NCBI GenBank assembly: GCA_019911805.1
Contig: JAIOJV010000053.1
Location: 1 to 55,000, forward strand
Direction: 5' to 3'
DNA: 55,000 nt
Origin: Gammaproteobacteria bacterium
GTDB taxonomy: Bacteria; Pseudomonadota; Gammaproteobacteria; Thiohalobacterales; Thiohalobacteraceae
Below the pieces are notes generated by a model, which saw nothing but the letters and a program-made list of their open reading frames with translations, had not been told where the DNA came from and searched no databases. The position numbers were made by a program, and so were the translations under genes. This document shows positions 36,892-46,294 of this stretch, in pieces (the first letter of the stretch is position 1; every line of letters begins with the position of its first letter).

Positions 36892-39159
36892 ATGCTCGAT
36901 GTGTTGCGGCGCATCATCGTCGAGGTGAATGCAGCACCCGATCTGAATCGGGCGCTGAACATCATCGTGCAGCGGGTGAAGAAGGCCATTCGGGTCGACG
37001 TCGCGTCGGTCTATCTCAGCGATTTCCGACTGCAGCAGTATATCCTGATGGCGACCGACGGTTTCAGACCGGCGGCGGTCGGACGGGTGCGGTTGAGCTT
37101 CGGCGAGGGTCTGGTCGGTGTGGTGGGGGAGCGTGCCGAGCCCCTCAATCTCGAAGACGGTCCGCAGCACCCACGCTATCGTCGCGTCGTCGAGACCGGC
37201 GAAGAGCCCTATCACGCCTTCCTGGGCGTGCCTATCATCCAATACCGCAAGGTGCTGGGGGTGCTGGTGGTGCGCCAGCGCGCCGTGCGCAAGTTCGCCG
37301 AGCAGGAGGTGACCTTCCTGGTGACCCTGGCCGCGCAGCTGGCCGGCGCCATCAGCCACGCCGAGGCCAGCGGTGGTTTCGCCCAACTGCTCAAGGACGT
37401 CGGCGGCGCCGCCTTTCAACTCAAGGGGCTGCGGGGCGCGCCGGGTGTGGCCATCGGTTATGCCCAGGTGGTCTATCCGCCGGCCAATCTGGATGCGATC
37501 CCCGATCGCAGCATCACCGATCCGGCCGCCGAGGAGCTGGCCTTCCGTACTGCGGTCGCCGATGTGCAGCGCGAGATCCGCGCCCTGTCGCGGCAGATGG
37601 CGAATTCACTGCCAGCGGAAGAACTGGCGCTGTTCGATGCCTACGCCATGATGCTGGGCAGCGACGATCTGCTGGAGGGGACGGTCCGGCGCATACGGGC
37701 CGGCAACTGGGCCCCGGGCGCGTTGCGCGAGACCATCGCCGACCATGTACGGATCTTCGAGGAGATGGAGGATCCCTATCTGCGCGAACGCGCCACCGAC
37801 ATTCGCGACTTGGGCCGGCGTCTGCTGCTGCACCTGCAGGCGGAGTCGCCGGCACCCAAAGTCGGCGGCAACGGCCGCATCATCCTGGTGGGTGACGAAG
37901 TGGCGGCTGCACATCTCGCGGAAGTACCGCCGGAGCAGCTGGCCGGTGTCATTTCGGCGCGCGGCTCGGGGTCCTCGCACGTGGCAATCCTGGCGCGCGC
38001 GCTCGGCATCCCAGCGGTGATGGGCGTGGCGGACCTGCCGGTCGGCCGGCTGGAGTCGGAGCAGCTGGTGGTCGACGGCTACGGTGGCCAGATCTTCGTC
38101 CGGCCGACGGCCGCCGCGCTGGCGGAATTCCAGCGCCTGGAACAACAAGAGGAGCAACTGCGCGCCGGTTTGCAGGAGCTCACCCACCTGCCGGCGGAGA
38201 CGCCGGATGGCGTACGCATCCCGCTGTATGTGAATACCGGCCTGCTGGCCGACATCACGCCGTCGGTGCGCAGCGGTGCGGAGGGCGTCGGTCTGTATCG
38301 GACCGAGGTGCCCTTCCTGGTACGCGATCGCTTTCCGGGCGAAGACGAGCAGATGCAGATCTACCGGCAGCTCCTGGAGGGTTTCGCGCCACGGCCGGTG
38401 ACACTGCGCACCCTGGATATCGGTGGTGACAAGGAGTTGCCCTACTTCCCGGTGCGTGAGGACAATCCGTTCCTCGGCTGGCGCGGCATCCGCGTCACCC
38501 TGGACCATCCGGAGATCTTCCTGACCCAGCTGCGTGCCATCCTGCGTGCCAACAGTGGTCTGAACAACCTCCGGCTGATGCTGCCCATGATCAGCGACGT
38601 CGGCGAGGTGGACGAGGCACTGGCACTGATCCACCGTGCCCATCAGGAGCTGCTGGAGGAAGGCGAGTCCGTCAGTCTGCCGCCGATCGGGGTGATGATC
38701 GAGGTGCCAGCGGCGGCCTATCAGATGGATGCACTGGCGCAGCGGGTGGCATTTTTTTCGGTCGGTACCAACGACCTCACCCAGTATCTGCTTGCCGTCG
38801 ATCGCAATAACTCGCGCGTCGCCGAGCTCTATCGCACGCTGCACCCGGCGGTCATCCGGGCGCTGGTACAGATCGTCGAGGGCGCGCACCGCAATGGCAA
38901 ACCCGTCGCTGTGTGCGGCGAACTGGCCGGCGATCCGGCCGCCGCCATCGTGCTGTTGGGGCTGGGCGTCGACAGCCTGAGCATGAGCGTCGGCAGCCTG
39001 CCGCGGGTGAAATGGGTATTGCGCACGATTTCCTGTGCGCGGGCGCGGGTATTGACCGAACAGGCACTGCAGATGGAGTCGGAGATTGCCGTCCGCACCC
39101 TGCTCAACAACGCCCTGGAAGAGGCCGGCCTGGGCGGTTTAGTGCGGGCCGGGCGCTGA
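36892..39159 (+). CDS. ptsP: Phosphoenolpyruvate-protein phosphotransferase PtsP (EI-Ntr)
   Basis: PtsP starts the nitrogen-related phosphotransfer chain, passing phosphate from phosphoenolpyruvate to NPr. From ATG 36892 it has 755 residues: an N-terminal GAF domain (1-150, SVYLSDFRLQQYILMATDGF in outline as VASVYLSDF and FLGVPIIQYRKVLGVL), then the EI phospho-His domain with His363 in GSGSSHVAILARALG, and a C-terminal PEP-binding barrel with YRTEVPFL, TLDIGGDKELPYF and GTNDLTQYLLAVDRNN in part (SVGTNDLTQYLLAVD). Length and order match E. coli PtsP (748). A GTG four codons earlier is possible. It follows rppH after 91 bases. Confidence 0.96.
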   Translation: MLDVLRRIIVEVNAAPDLNRALNIIVQRVKKAIRVDVASVYLSDFRLQQYILMATDGFRPAAVGRVRLSFGEGLVGVVGERAEPLNLEDGPQHPRYRRVVETGEEPYHAFLGVPIIQYRKVLGVLVVRQRAVRKFAEQEVTFLVTLAAQLAGAISHAEASGGFAQLLKDVGGAAFQLKGLRGAPGVAIGYAQVVYPPANLDAIPDRSITDPAAEELAFRTAVADVQREIRALSRQMANSLPAEELALFDAYAMMLGSDDLLEGTVRRIRAGNWAPGALRETIADHVRIFEEMEDPYLRERATDIRDLGRRLLLHLQAESPAPKVGGNGRIILVGDEVAAAHLAEVPPEQLAGVISARGSGSSHVAILARALGIPAVMGVADLPVGRLESEQLVVDGYGGQIFVRPTAAALAEFQRLEQQEEQLRAGLQELTHLPAETPDGVRIPLYVNTGLLADITPSVRSGAEGVGLYRTEVPFLVRDRFPGEDEQMQIYRQLLEGFAPRPVTLRTLDIGGDKELPYFPVREDNPFLGWRGIRVTLDHPEIFLTQLRAILRANSGLNNLRLMLPMISDVGEVDEALALIHRAHQELLEEGESVSLPPIGVMIEVPAAAYQMDALAQRVAFFSVGTNDLTQYLLAVDRNNSRVAELYRTLHPAVIRALVQIVEGAHRNGKPVAVCGELAGDPAAAIVLLGLGVDSLSMSVGSLPRVKWVLRTISCARARVLTEQALQMESEIAVRTLLNNALEEAGLGGLVRAGR

Positions 39160-39202
39160 TCCGCCACAGCTTGCGTGGCCTTCCCGAAGCCTCCTGCACC
39201 TA

Positions 39203-39237
39203 CCGTGGTCCGCGACACTGTCCTGGCGCGGACACGG
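39203..39237. terminator. Hairpin after ptsP, possible terminator
   Basis: CCGTGGTCCGCG pairs with CGCGGACACGG around a 12-base loop with one mismatch in the stem. It begins 43 bases after the ptsP stop. There is no T-run, so it may only stabilise the message end. Confidence 0.4.
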
Positions 39238-39335
39238 GGCGTCGTCTCAACATGCACCTCGATCACCTACACGGCATACCCCGGTCTTGCATGCGCGCAA
39301 TCGGTTTCGGCGGCAGGTCAACACCACGATAATGC

Positions 39336-39366
39336 CATTGACAATCGTTCTCATTTAGATTTAAAT
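39336..39366 (+). promoter_or_regulatory. bfd promoter with overlapping Fur-box-like site
   Basis: TTGACA (39338-39343) and TTAAAT (39361-39366) are 17 bases apart. The stretch TTGACAATCGTTCTCATTT at 39338-39356 resembles a Fur box (alternating TGA/AAT/ATT/TCA steps), covering the -35. Iron repression of bfd is the usual pattern in gammaproteobacteria, which agrees. Confidence 0.7.
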
Positions 39367-39389
39367 GCTGGCACAGGAGGTGGCCAGCC

Positions 39390-39605
39390 ATGTATGTCTG
39401 TCTGTGCAAAGGTGTGACCTGCGGGGCGATCCGCACGGCGGTGACTCATCAGGGGGCCGCCAGCCTGCGTGATCTGAGTCGCGATCTCGGTGTCGCCACC
39501 CAGTGCGGCAAGTGCGCCCGTAGCGCACGGCAGGTGCTCGACGACGCACTCGGCGCCAGCCGTACCGGCGGCTGCAGCGGCCAGGCCGCGGGGGTCGCGG
39601 CCTGA
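39390..39605 (+). CDS. bfd: Bacterioferritin-associated ferredoxin Bfd
   Basis: Bfd delivers electrons to bacterioferritin to release stored iron. The 71-residue protein has the four [2Fe-2S] ligands Cys4, Cys6, Cys39 and Cys42 (YVCLCKGVT and ATQCGKC) with the Bfd spacing. The tail after residue 55 is Ala/Gly-rich. GGAGG precedes the ATG. bfr follows after 115 bases in the same direction. Confidence 0.94.
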   Translation: MYVCLCKGVTCGAIRTAVTHQGAASLRDLSRDLGVATQCGKCARSARQVLDDALGASRTGGCSGQAAGVAA

Positions 39606-39720
39606 GTGTTCTCCGCGATCTGCTAGACTCCAACCCACTTCCAGCCCCTCGGTGTGCGCTCGCTGATTGCGGCCGCGCGGGCTGCCCAACACGTCTGGCA
39701 TCTCTCTTACAGGAGGCATC

Positions 39721-40185
39721 ATGAAGGGCGACACCAAGGTCATCGACTACCTCAACAAGGCCCTGCGTAACGAACTGACCGCTATCAACCAGTACTTTCT
39801 GCATGCACGCATGTACGAGAACTGGGGGCTGAAAGAGTTGTACGAGCATGAGTACCACGAGTCCATCGACGAGATGAAACATGCCGATGTACTCATCAAG
39901 CGCATCCTGTTTCTGGAGGGGCTGCCCAACCTGCAGGATCTCGGCAAGCTCAAGATCGGCGAGAATACACCCGAGATGCTGCGCTGCGATCTGGAACTGG
40001 AGCGGGAAGCCGTGCCGCTGTTGCGTGACGCCATCGCCCATTGCGAGACGGTGCGTGATTACGTCTCGCGTGAGTTGTTCGAGGACATCCTCGAGAGCGA
40101 AGAGGGGCATATCGACTGGTTGGAGACCCAGCTGGAGCTGATCGAGAAGATCGGCCTGCAGAACTACCTGCAGTCGAAGATGTAG
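39721..40185 (+). CDS. bfr: Bacterioferritin
   Basis: Bacterioferritin is a heme-containing 24-mer that oxidises and stores iron. The 154-residue product has the ferroxidase ligands Glu18, Glu51, His54, and later Glu94 and Glu127/His130-type positions (LELEREA and [11 protein letters not shown]), and Met52, the heme axial ligand (DEMKHAD). AGGAGG lies seven bases before the ATG at 39721. A longer upstream frame is not conserved. Co-location with bfd matches the functional pair. Confidence 0.97.
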   Translation: MKGDTKVIDYLNKALRNELTAINQYFLHARMYENWGLKELYEHEYHESIDEMKHADVLIKRILFLEGLPNLQDLGKLKIGENTPEMLRCDLELEREAVPLLRDAIAHCETVRDYVSRELFEDILESEEGHIDWLETQLELIEKIGLQNYLQSKM

Positions 40186-40212
40186 CGCGGGCCCATTGCG
40201 GCCCAGGCCGCA

Positions 40213-40968
40213 TCAACGCTTGCGCTTGAGCCAGATCAGTACACCGCTGGCAGCGAGGAAGAGCATGAGCAGCACTGCGGCATCCATGACCCAGATCCCA
40301 TAAGGCCCGAAGACGCGACCGCTGTGCAGATCCAGCAGTACGCGCTCCCATGGCAGGACGCGGCCACGGAAGGTGTGCTCCAGCGCCTGGCGCCGCTCCG
40401 GCGCCAGGGTTTGCGGTTGTGCCCAGGTGATGTCGTGCGCTGCTGACGGCAGCCGTTCCCAGTGGATGAAGTCGGTATCGGGACGATAATATCCCGCGCT
40501 GGCCGCGACCACCGGCCGGCCCTCCTGATCCCGGCCCAGGCGCCGCAGGCCGATGGGTACGCCGTCGAGGGCGGTCAGGTCGGCCAGCAATTCACCCTCC
40601 GGCCCGGTCAGCAGCAGATGATCGTCCACGGCCGTGATCAGCATATCCTGAATGGCCTCAGCGCCGATCAGCTGGTGATATTCGCCGGCCAACGGCTGGT
40701 CGCCGATATACAACTGCCGACCAAGCAGCGTGACGGGTGCGAGCGGCGTGGCATAGGCCGTAGATGTCTCCGGTGCGCGGATACCATACCAGTCCAATAC
40801 CCAGGCCGACCGCACGAAGCGCGCGTCGAGTTGCAGTTCTTCGGTGTGATTGAGCGCGATCCCGGTCAGCGCGAGCACGACGACCAGCAGCGCCGCCAGC
40901 AGCCCGGTGTAGCGGTGCCACACATACAGCGATTTGAGTTTGATGCGGTGCTTTCTACGGTGTGGCAT
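40213..40968 (-). CDS. PepSY-domain membrane protein
   Basis: The 251-residue protein begins with a PepSY_TM helix (YVWHRYTGLLAALLVVVLALTGIALNH, as RYTGLLAALLVVVLALTGI) carrying conserved WHR and NH residues, has a periplasmic domain, and ends with a second helix (VMDAAVLLMLFLAASGVLIWLK). Between them HSGRVFGPYG resembles the DLHSG heme-like motif of the family. Related proteins act in ferric-siderophore reduction or transfer electrons across the membrane. It overlaps the upstream FMN-binding gene by 14 bases. Confidence 0.87.
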   Translation of the reverse strand: MPHRRKHRIKLKSLYVWHRYTGLLAALLVVVLALTGIALNHTEELQLDARFVRSAWVLDWYGIRAPETSTAYATPLAPVTLLGRQLYIGDQPLAGEYHQLIGAEAIQDMLITAVDDHLLLTGPEGELLADLTALDGVPIGLRRLGRDQEGRPVVAASAGYYRPDTDFIHWERLPSAAHDITWAQPQTLAPERRQALEHTFRGRVLPWERVLLDLHSGRVFGPYGIWVMDAAVLLMLFLAASGVLIWLKRKR

Positions 40969-41488
40969 GGGCGGCCGGTATCTGCTGGTGAAGGTACAGG
41001 GCCAGCCGCGCGAGCCTGGTCAGCGCACGCACCGACAGTGTGGCGCCCGAGATGCCATCGATCGGACCGTCCAGGTTGCGGTCAACGGTCAGTCCCAGGT
41101 GGGCGAACTGGTCGGTGAAGAAGTCATGGCGCACCTCCCAGCCGCGGCTTTCGCGGAAGACCAGTACGTGCATGCGCTCAATGCGCCCGGCAGCGACGAC
41201 GATGCCGGTGGTGATGGGCTGCTCCTTACCGATCTCCTCGAGGATCCAGGCGCTGCGCGCGTCACGATACCAGTAGCGTACCCGCAGCTGTGCCGGGTCG
41301 TGCCCCAGGATCTGCTTGGCGGTAGCGCGCACCGTGCCGGTGAGCCACAGGACCTCGGGCGCGGGGACGTCACCCGCAAACACCTCATGCAGGAAGTCCT
41401 CGGGACTCTGATAGACCTCGGCCCAGGCACGGGGGACGGTCATCAGCAGCGCGATGAGCAAGGCGGGCACGAAGAAGAGTCGGCTCAT
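40955..41488 (-). CDS. Periplasmic FMN-binding protein
   Basis: The 177-residue product has a signal peptide (FFVPALLIALLMTVPRAWA) and an FMN-binding domain ending DGISGATLSVRAL. The SGAT motif is where FMN is attached to Thr in NqrC/RnfG relatives. It lacks the membrane anchor and rest of those complexes, and instead pairs with the PepSY protein, so a small electron-transfer chain at the inner membrane is likely. It is transcribed after the porin gene, with a repeat element and terminator between them. Confidence 0.88.
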   Translation of the reverse strand: MSRLFFVPALLIALLMTVPRAWAEVYQSPEDFLHEVFAGDVPAPEVLWLTGTVRATAKQILGHDPAQLRVRYWYRDARSAWILEEIGKEQPITTGIVVAAGRIERMHVLVFRESRGWEVRHDFFTDQFAHLGLTVDRNLDGPIDGISGATLSVRALTRLARLALYLHQQIPAAHATP

Positions 41489-41514
41489 GCAGGTTTCTCA
41501 TAATGAAACTTTTC

Positions 41515-41589
41515 AACACGGAGGCGCGGAGGCACAGAGTTTTCCAGCATGGAATCCTCTCTGCATTTTCTTTGTGCCTCTGCGTTGAG
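41515..41589. repeat. Inverted repeat of GCGGAGGCAC-type units
   Basis: The left arm TCAACACGGAGGCGCGGAGG with CACAGAG (41515-41540) and the right arm CTTTGTGCCTCTGCGTTGA (41571-41589) are imperfect inverted copies of about nine-base units. The middle contains CCAGCATGGAATCC. Same architecture as the ACACGGAA elements but a different unit. It lies 27 bases upstream of the FMN-binding gene. Confidence 0.8.
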
Positions 41590-41644
41590 CAGATCCATAC
41601 AGTGGAATTTCCTTAAAAGGCAAATACGATTTTTGGGATAAAGA

Positions 41645-41672
41645 CACGGGGTGCGGTAGCCCGCACCCCGTG
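41645..41672 (-). terminator. Terminator hairpin after the porin gene
   Basis: CACGGGGTGCGG and CCGCACCCCGTG form a 12-base stem with a short loop. On the minus strand the stem is followed by TCTTTAT, a weak T-run. It lies 33 bases after the porin stop, between it and the FMN-binding gene. Confidence 0.7.
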
Positions 41673-41704
41673 GATAGCCCTGGTTCAGCTGCCTGGCAGC
41701 GGTG

Positions 41705-42922
41705 TCAGAACTGGTAGCCGATACCCAGGTTGAAGCCCTTCTGTTCCTTGCCGTCGTCGTTGTCCTGGATCTGATAGTCCGCCTTCAGTACGACGTCCGG
41801 ATGCGGCCAGAAATTCACGCCGACATCGATCTGTTTCTTTTCACTGTCGATGCTGTCACCGGCGGCATTGTCCCAGAGGTTATAGCGTGCGAACACGCCC
41901 CACTGCTCGGTGAATTTGAACGACGGCTCGATATACCAGCCGAACTGTTCATCCGCGCCGACGGCCGCCGGCCCACTGCCGTTCAGGTCCCAGCGCGCGT
42001 AGAGGGCGCGCAGGCCGAACGGCCCCTTGCCGATGATCGTGTGCAGCTCGTACAGATTGGCGCTGCCGGCGGCGGCGTCCAGCCCTTGGCGGATGTCGGT
42101 CTGGTGCTGGACGGTGCCGGCGATCTCCACGCCGGGCATACCGGTCCATTTCAGACGCGCGGTGTAGGCCAGATCCGAGGCATCGGCCTCGCTGGTCTTC
42201 TGGCGGCCTTTACGCACCGCGTAGCTGGCGTCGGTGATGTTGAGGCCCTCGTGCACGCCGGCATCGTAACTGAAGCCACGACCGAGCTCGCCGCTCAGCG
42301 CCGCGCCGCCGGCCCACCAGGTGGTGGGGATGATGTTCTTCTCGACCGGGTTGCGCTCGACGCCGTAGAAGGTGGGTGGTTCGTGGGTCTCGTTCAGGAT
42401 GCCCACGGGGATGAGAAAGATACCGCCCTTGGCGCGGTGCCGGTCATTGAGGTCGAATTCGAGATAGGCCTGCTCCAGTTCGACCTCGCCCTTCTGGCCA
42501 TCGCCGGCGACGCTGTGCTCCAGCTCGAGTTCGGAGAACAAACGGATGCGGTCGTTGAACTGATGACTGAAGAACAGCACGAAGCGGTGGAAGTCGAGTT
42601 CGTCCTTGTCGCTGGCGCCGCCCTTGCCTTCCAGGTTGTTGTAGTGCAGCTCGCCGTAGCCACCGATGCGGGTGCGCTCCGTCCAGCTGGCGCCGCCACT
42701 GCCCGACTTTGTGGCGGCGACCTGCTCCAGGGCGTCGCCCGTGGCCTCGACCTTCTGGTCGGTCTGGTTGATCTGGGATTTCAGCGCCTCGATCTGTTTT
42801 TGTTGTTCCTGGATGATGCGCCACATCTCGTCGGTGGAGGGTGGTTCGGCGGCAGCGGCGCTGCCAATGAACAGGGTCATGGCAGCGGCCAGCCCCAGGT
42901 TCAGCGGGGTGTTGGGGTTCAT
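41705..42922 (-). CDS. Outer-membrane porin
   Basis: The 405-residue product has a signal peptide (LGLAAAMTLFIGSAAAA), then a short coiled coil (MWRIIQEQQKQIEALKSQI, as IIQEQQKQIEALKSQ) and a beta barrel ending in Phe (GFNLGIGYQF). Such coiled-coil porins resemble the phosphate-selective OprO/P and related families, and may be trimeric. The barrel has repeated aromatic girdles such as IGGYGELHYNN and FARYNLWDN. A TATAAT-containing promoter with a Fur-like site lies upstream. Specificity is unknown. Confidence 0.88.
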   Translation of the reverse strand: MNPNTPLNLGLAAAMTLFIGSAAAAEPPSTDEMWRIIQEQQKQIEALKSQINQTDQKVEATGDALEQVAATKSGSGGASWTERTRIGGYGELHYNNLEGKGGASDKDELDFHRFVLFFSHQFNDRIRLFSELELEHSVAGDGQKGEVELEQAYLEFDLNDRHRAKGGIFLIPVGILNETHEPPTFYGVERNPVEKNIIPTTWWAGGAALSGELGRGFSYDAGVHEGLNITDASYAVRKGRQKTSEADASDLAYTARLKWTGMPGVEIAGTVQHQTDIRQGLDAAAGSANLYELHTIIGKGPFGLRALYARWDLNGSGPAAVGADEQFGWYIEPSFKFTEQWGVFARYNLWDNAAGDSIDSEKKQIDVGVNFWPHPDVVLKADYQIQDNDDGKEQKGFNLGIGYQF

Positions 42923-43003
42923 AGTGCGCGATTCCTCGAAGTTTTGGTTTGGAGTCTGCCGCTGGCCGGTGGAGCGAATGGCGGTCCGGTACGGCTGCGA
43001 GGA

Positions 43004-43045
43004 ATTATACGTATCGAAATGGCGAATGCAAACGATTCGTATTCA
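43004..43045 (-). promoter_or_regulatory. Porin promoter with Fur-box-like site
   Basis: On the minus strand TTGCAT (43026-43031) and TATAAT (43004-43009) are 16 bases apart. A Fur-like stretch covers the -35 (plus-strand GCAAACGATTCGTATTC at 43028-43044). If bound by Fur, iron would repress the porin, FMN-binding and PepSY genes. Confidence 0.62.
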
Positions 43046-43110
43046 CATATTCAGATATGAGGAGGCTGATGATTTGCGTGTCTGGGCAGGGCAGCGGGGA
43101 TGAGGCGCCA

Positions 43111-43533
43111 TCAGAACGGCTTGAGGACCGCCAGCAGTACCACAGCGACCAGGATCAGGGCCGGGAACTCGTTGAACCAACGATAGAAAACATGGCTGCG
43201 GCGATTGCGGTCGGCGCGGAAGTCGCGCACCAGCCTGAGGCAGTAGAGGTGATAGGCGATCAGGGCAATGACCAGCACCAGCTTCAGCGGCAGCCAGAAC
43301 GTGCTGAACAGGGTCTGCCACTGGTAGACGAACAGCAGCCACAGACCGAAGAAGCCGGCCGCCAGTGCACCAAGGGTCATGATGGCGTAGAGCTTGCGCT
43401 CCATGATTTTGAAGCGGGTGTTGCCGGGTTCATCGGTGCAGTCGGCATGGTAGACGAACAGGCGCGGGAGATAGAACAGGCCGGCAAACCACGTCACGAC
43501 GAAGATGATGTGCCAGGCCTTCACCCAGAGCAC
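43111..43533 (-). CDS. hemJ: Protoporphyrinogen oxidase HemJ
   Basis: HemJ oxidises protoporphyrinogen IX in heme synthesis. From GTG 43531-43533 the protein has 140 residues and opens [23 protein letters not shown] (core [14 protein letters not shown]), with the conserved His and Arg, and has four hydrophobic segments. The longer frame to 43854 reads tlpA out of frame, so it is not used. It follows tlpA after 14 bases. Confidence 0.9.
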   Translation of the reverse strand: MLWVKAWHIIFVVTWFAGLFYLPRLFVYHADCTDEPGNTRFKIMERKLYAIMTLGALAAGFFGLWLLFVYQWQTLFSTFWLPLKLVLVIALIAYHLYCLRLVRDFRADRNRRSHVFYRWFNEFPALILVAVVLLAVLKPF

Positions 43534-43547
43534 GTGGGCCTGCCCCG

Positions 43548-44051
43548 TCAGGTGCCGAGCATGGCGCGGATCTGCGCCCGCACGTCGGCCATTTCCATTT
43601 CGCCGATCTTCTGCCGCACGATGCGCCCGTCCGGCGCGATCAGGAAGGAGGTCGGCGTCAGGCGCACGTCGCCGAAGGCGCGCGCAGCCTCGCCTTTGCT
43701 GTCCAGGGCAATCGGGTAGGGGATCTGCCGGGCGTCGCGCATGGCGAGCACATGATCCGGCGGGTCGTAATCCATTGCCACGGCCACCAGTTGCAGTCCC
43801 TGCGGAGCGAAGTCCCGGTAGAGCTCGATGAGGTGTGGGATTTCCTTTACGCACCCCGGGCAGGACGTGGCCCAGAAGGTGACCAGCACCGGCTTGCCCC
43901 GCAACCCGGCCAGGTTGATCTCATTGCCGTCGATCGTACGCAGGGCGACCTCGGGGGCCCGCTTCAGGCCCTCGGGGGACAGCCAGACGTAGGCCAGTGC
44001 GCCCACCAGTACCAAGGCAAACAATCCCAGAAGAATATCTTTCGTTTTCAT
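43548..44051 (-). CDS. TlpA-like thioredoxin-fold disulfide reductase
   Basis: The 167-residue protein has an N-terminal membrane anchor ([20 protein letters not shown]) and a thioredoxin domain with [15 protein letters not shown], whose CPGC pair is the redox centre. TlpA/ResA proteins reduce apocytochrome or copper-site thiols in the periplasm. It shares an operon with hemJ. It lacks the insert typical of DsbE, so I keep the TlpA name. Confidence 0.9.
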   Translation of the reverse strand: MKTKDILLGLFALVLVGALAYVWLSPEGLKRAPEVALRTIDGNEINLAGLRGKPVLVTFWATSCPGCVKEIPHLIELYRDFAPQGLQLVAVAMDYDPPDHVLAMRDARQIPYPIALDSKGEAARAFGDVRLTPTSFLIAPDGRIVRQKIGEMEMADVRAQIRAMLGT

Positions 44052-44483
44052 GTCCGCTGTTCGTCACGACTCGGTTTGGACAGGGGCGCTATCGCCACCT
44101 GCGAGTGGGCGCCTGCGGGCGTCAGTCATGTGACCGACGGGGCGGCGAGTGCCCTTCAGGCCCTGCCAGATCTACACCAGCAGCCAGATCATCGTTCTCA
44201 CAATGACCGCCAGCTACCCCGGAAACCACCAGGGGTCATACCGCGCCGACAACTCCCGCTCACCGCGACCGGTGGTTCAATGCCGCTGGCTCAGGCCGCT
44301 GTGTTCAGGGTCGGCGCGTCGGTCTGGATCGGGCCCATCCGCCAAGTGTGCCCTGTCGGTGGGACCGTAGCAATCCGGCCAGGTTCCGTCGGGGCAGCTG
44401 TACCGCGTTCCCGTGCCTGGAGTCGCATGCCCGCAGACCGTATTATTGAAGGTTCTGGACGTTGCTATTCGGGGAGCATCACC
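44052..44483. other. Divergent intergenic region tlpA / argC
   Basis: A 432-base gap between divergent genes. A weak Fur-like stretch, AGATCATCGTTCTCACAAT near 44186-44204, shares ten bases with the bfd site; I rate it as doubtful. The argC side has GGGGAG as ribosome-binding site at 44471. No other gene or repeat is visible. Confidence 0.5.
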
Positions 44484-45515
44484 ATGATCAGAGTCGGTGT
44501 GGTCGGGGGCACGGGGTATACGGGAGTCGAATTGCTACGTCTGCTGGTCGGGCATGGGCAGGTCGAACTGCGCGTCATCACCTCGCGTTCCGCCGCGGGC
44601 ATGGCGGTGACAAACATGTTCCCCAATCTGCGCGGATACCTCGATCTGGAATTTTCCGCACCCGATGCGGCCACCCTGCAGGGCTGCGATCTGGTGTTTT
44701 TCGCCACACCCAATGGCACCGCCATGCAGATGGTACCGGAACTGCTTGCGGCCGGCGTGCGGGTGGTCGATCTGGCCGCCGATTTCCGCTTGCGTGATCC
44801 TGCAGTGTGGGAACAATGGTACGGCATGCCTCATGCCTGTCCGGAACTGCTCGCCGAGGCGGTCTACGGCCTGCCAGAGGTGCAGCGTGAGCGTATCCGT
44901 TCGGCACGCCTCGTGGCCAACCCGGGTTGCTATCCGACGGCAGTGCAGCTGGGTTTCCTACCGTTGATCGAGCAGGGGCTGGTCGAGCGTGCGACCCTGA
45001 TCGCCGACGTCAAATCCGGTGTCAGCGGCGCTGGTCGCAAGGCCAGCGTCGGTACACTCTTCAGTGAGGCGGCTGACAACTTCAAGGCCTACGCCGTGCC
45101 TGGCCACCGGCACCTGCCGGAAATCCGTCAGGGGCTGACAGCGGCTGCGGGCGAGATGGTCGGCCTGATTTTCGTTCCCCACCTCACACCCATGATCCGG
45201 GGTATCCACGCCACCCTGTATGCGCGCCTGATCGGGGAGCCGGACGACCTCCAGGGTGTTTTCGAGCGGCGCTATGCGGCCGAACCCTTTGTCGACGTCA
45301 TGCCGGCCGGCAGCCACCCCGAGACCCGTAGCGTGCGTGGCGCCAACCACTGTCGGATCGCCCTGCACCGCCCCCAAGATGGCGATACCGTCGTGATCCT
45401 GTCGGTTATTGATAACCTCGTCAAAGGTGCAGCCGGCCAGGCCGTGCAGAATATGAACCTGATGTTCGGGCTGCCGGAGCGGGCGGGTCTGGATGGGGTC
45501 GCGCTTTTGCCCTGA
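44484..45515 (+). CDS. argC: N-acetyl-gamma-glutamyl-phosphate reductase ArgC
   Basis: ArgC reduces N-acetylglutamyl-phosphate in arginine synthesis, with NADPH. The 343-residue product has the Rossmann start [18 protein letters not shown], and the catalytic Cys in [13 protein letters not shown], followed by [10 protein letters not shown] and HRHLPEI. GGGGAG precedes the ATG at 44484. With argA and argE elsewhere in the window, three steps of the pathway are present. Confidence 0.96.
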   Translation: MIRVGVVGGTGYTGVELLRLLVGHGQVELRVITSRSAAGMAVTNMFPNLRGYLDLEFSAPDAATLQGCDLVFFATPNGTAMQMVPELLAAGVRVVDLAADFRLRDPAVWEQWYGMPHACPELLAEAVYGLPEVQRERIRSARLVANPGCYPTAVQLGFLPLIEQGLVERATLIADVKSGVSGAGRKASVGTLFSEAADNFKAYAVPGHRHLPEIRQGLTAAAGEMVGLIFVPHLTPMIRGIHATLYARLIGEPDDLQGVFERRYAAEPFVDVMPAGSHPETRSVRGANHCRIALHRPQDGDTVVILSVIDNLVKGAAGQAVQNMNLMFGLPERAGLDGVALLP

Positions 45516-45553
45516 GGCGTGACGGTGGCCCGAATGTTGCCTGCGGCTTAGAC

Positions 45554-46294
45554 GTGGATGTGAATCGTAAGGAAATCCTGATCTATCGGACATGGAAGCT
45601 GCGGCTCGCGGTGACGCTGATGGTGGTCATCGCCGTCGTTGGCGGTTGGGAGCTGTATCAATTCGGCCGCTCCCGGGCGGGCGGTGATCTCGACGCACTG
45701 TACGCGGAGCGGGAAGGCCTGCAGGCCCAGCTCGGTGAGTTGGACCGGCGCAATGCGGCGCTGGAGCGGCAGATCGCGGTCCTGGAGCGGGCGCGGCAGA
45801 TCGACCAGCAGGCGTATGCGGTGTTCAAGCAGGAGCGTTCCGGCCTGCAGGACCAGCTGCTGGGGCTGCGTGAGGAGTTGGCGTTCTACCGCGGCGTAAT
45901 GTCCCCGGGTGAGGGCAAGGTCGGCCTCCATGTCCAGGATTTCGACCTCCAGCCGGCCGTGGGCGCGGCGCGTTACCGCTACCGTTTCGTGCTGACGCAG
46001 CCGGGACGCCGCGATCAGACCGCCAAGGGTGTCGTGCACCTGTCCGTGGAGGGCATCCAAGAGGGGGTGGCGCGGCGCCTGGGGCTGGCCGAGATATCCG
46101 ACGCGGGCACTGAAGATATTCCGTACCGCTTCCGCTACTTCCAGTCTGTTGAGGGGAATCTGCAGCTGCCCGAAGGCTTTCTGCCCGAACGGGTGACGCT
46201 GCAGGCGGTGCCCGCAAATGCGCCGCGCCTGCCATTGGAGTGGAGTTTCGATTGGCCGTCCGCCAGCGGTGGTCCGGCCGAGGAGGAAGAGTGA
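45554..46294 (+). CDS. DUF6776-type membrane-anchored coiled-coil protein
   Basis: The 246-residue protein has an N-terminal helix (LAVTLMVVIAVVGGWELY), a coiled coil at about 50-120 (LQAQLGELDRRNAALERQI) and a C-terminal beta-rich domain ending in an acidic tail. It fits a conserved, uncharacterised family. The GTG at 45554 gives MDVNRKEIL; a GTG two codons later is possible. It overlaps the bactofilin start by one base, so the two are probably co-expressed. It may be the membrane partner of the bactofilin. Confidence 0.75.
   Translation: MDVNRKEILIYRTWKLRLAVTLMVVIAVVGGWELYQFGRSRAGGDLDALYAEREGLQAQLGELDRRNAALERQIAVLERARQIDQQAYAVFKQERSGLQDQLLGLREELAFYRGVMSPGEGKVGLHVQDFDLQPAVGAARYRYRFVLTQPGRRDQTAKGVVHLSVEGIQEGVARRLGLAEISDAGTEDIPYRFRYFQSVEGNLQLPEGFLPERVTLQAVPANAPRLPLEWSFDWPSASGGPAEEEE

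Noticed and set aside
43111-43854. A 247-residue reading of hemJ
   Set aside because: The first 107 residues are out-of-frame tlpA sequence; HemJ is about 140 residues in the family.
44185-44207. A Fur-like site upstream of tlpA-hemJ
   Set aside because: Only ten bases match the bfd site, the palindrome is poor, and it is about 140 bases from the gene with no promoter fitted to it.
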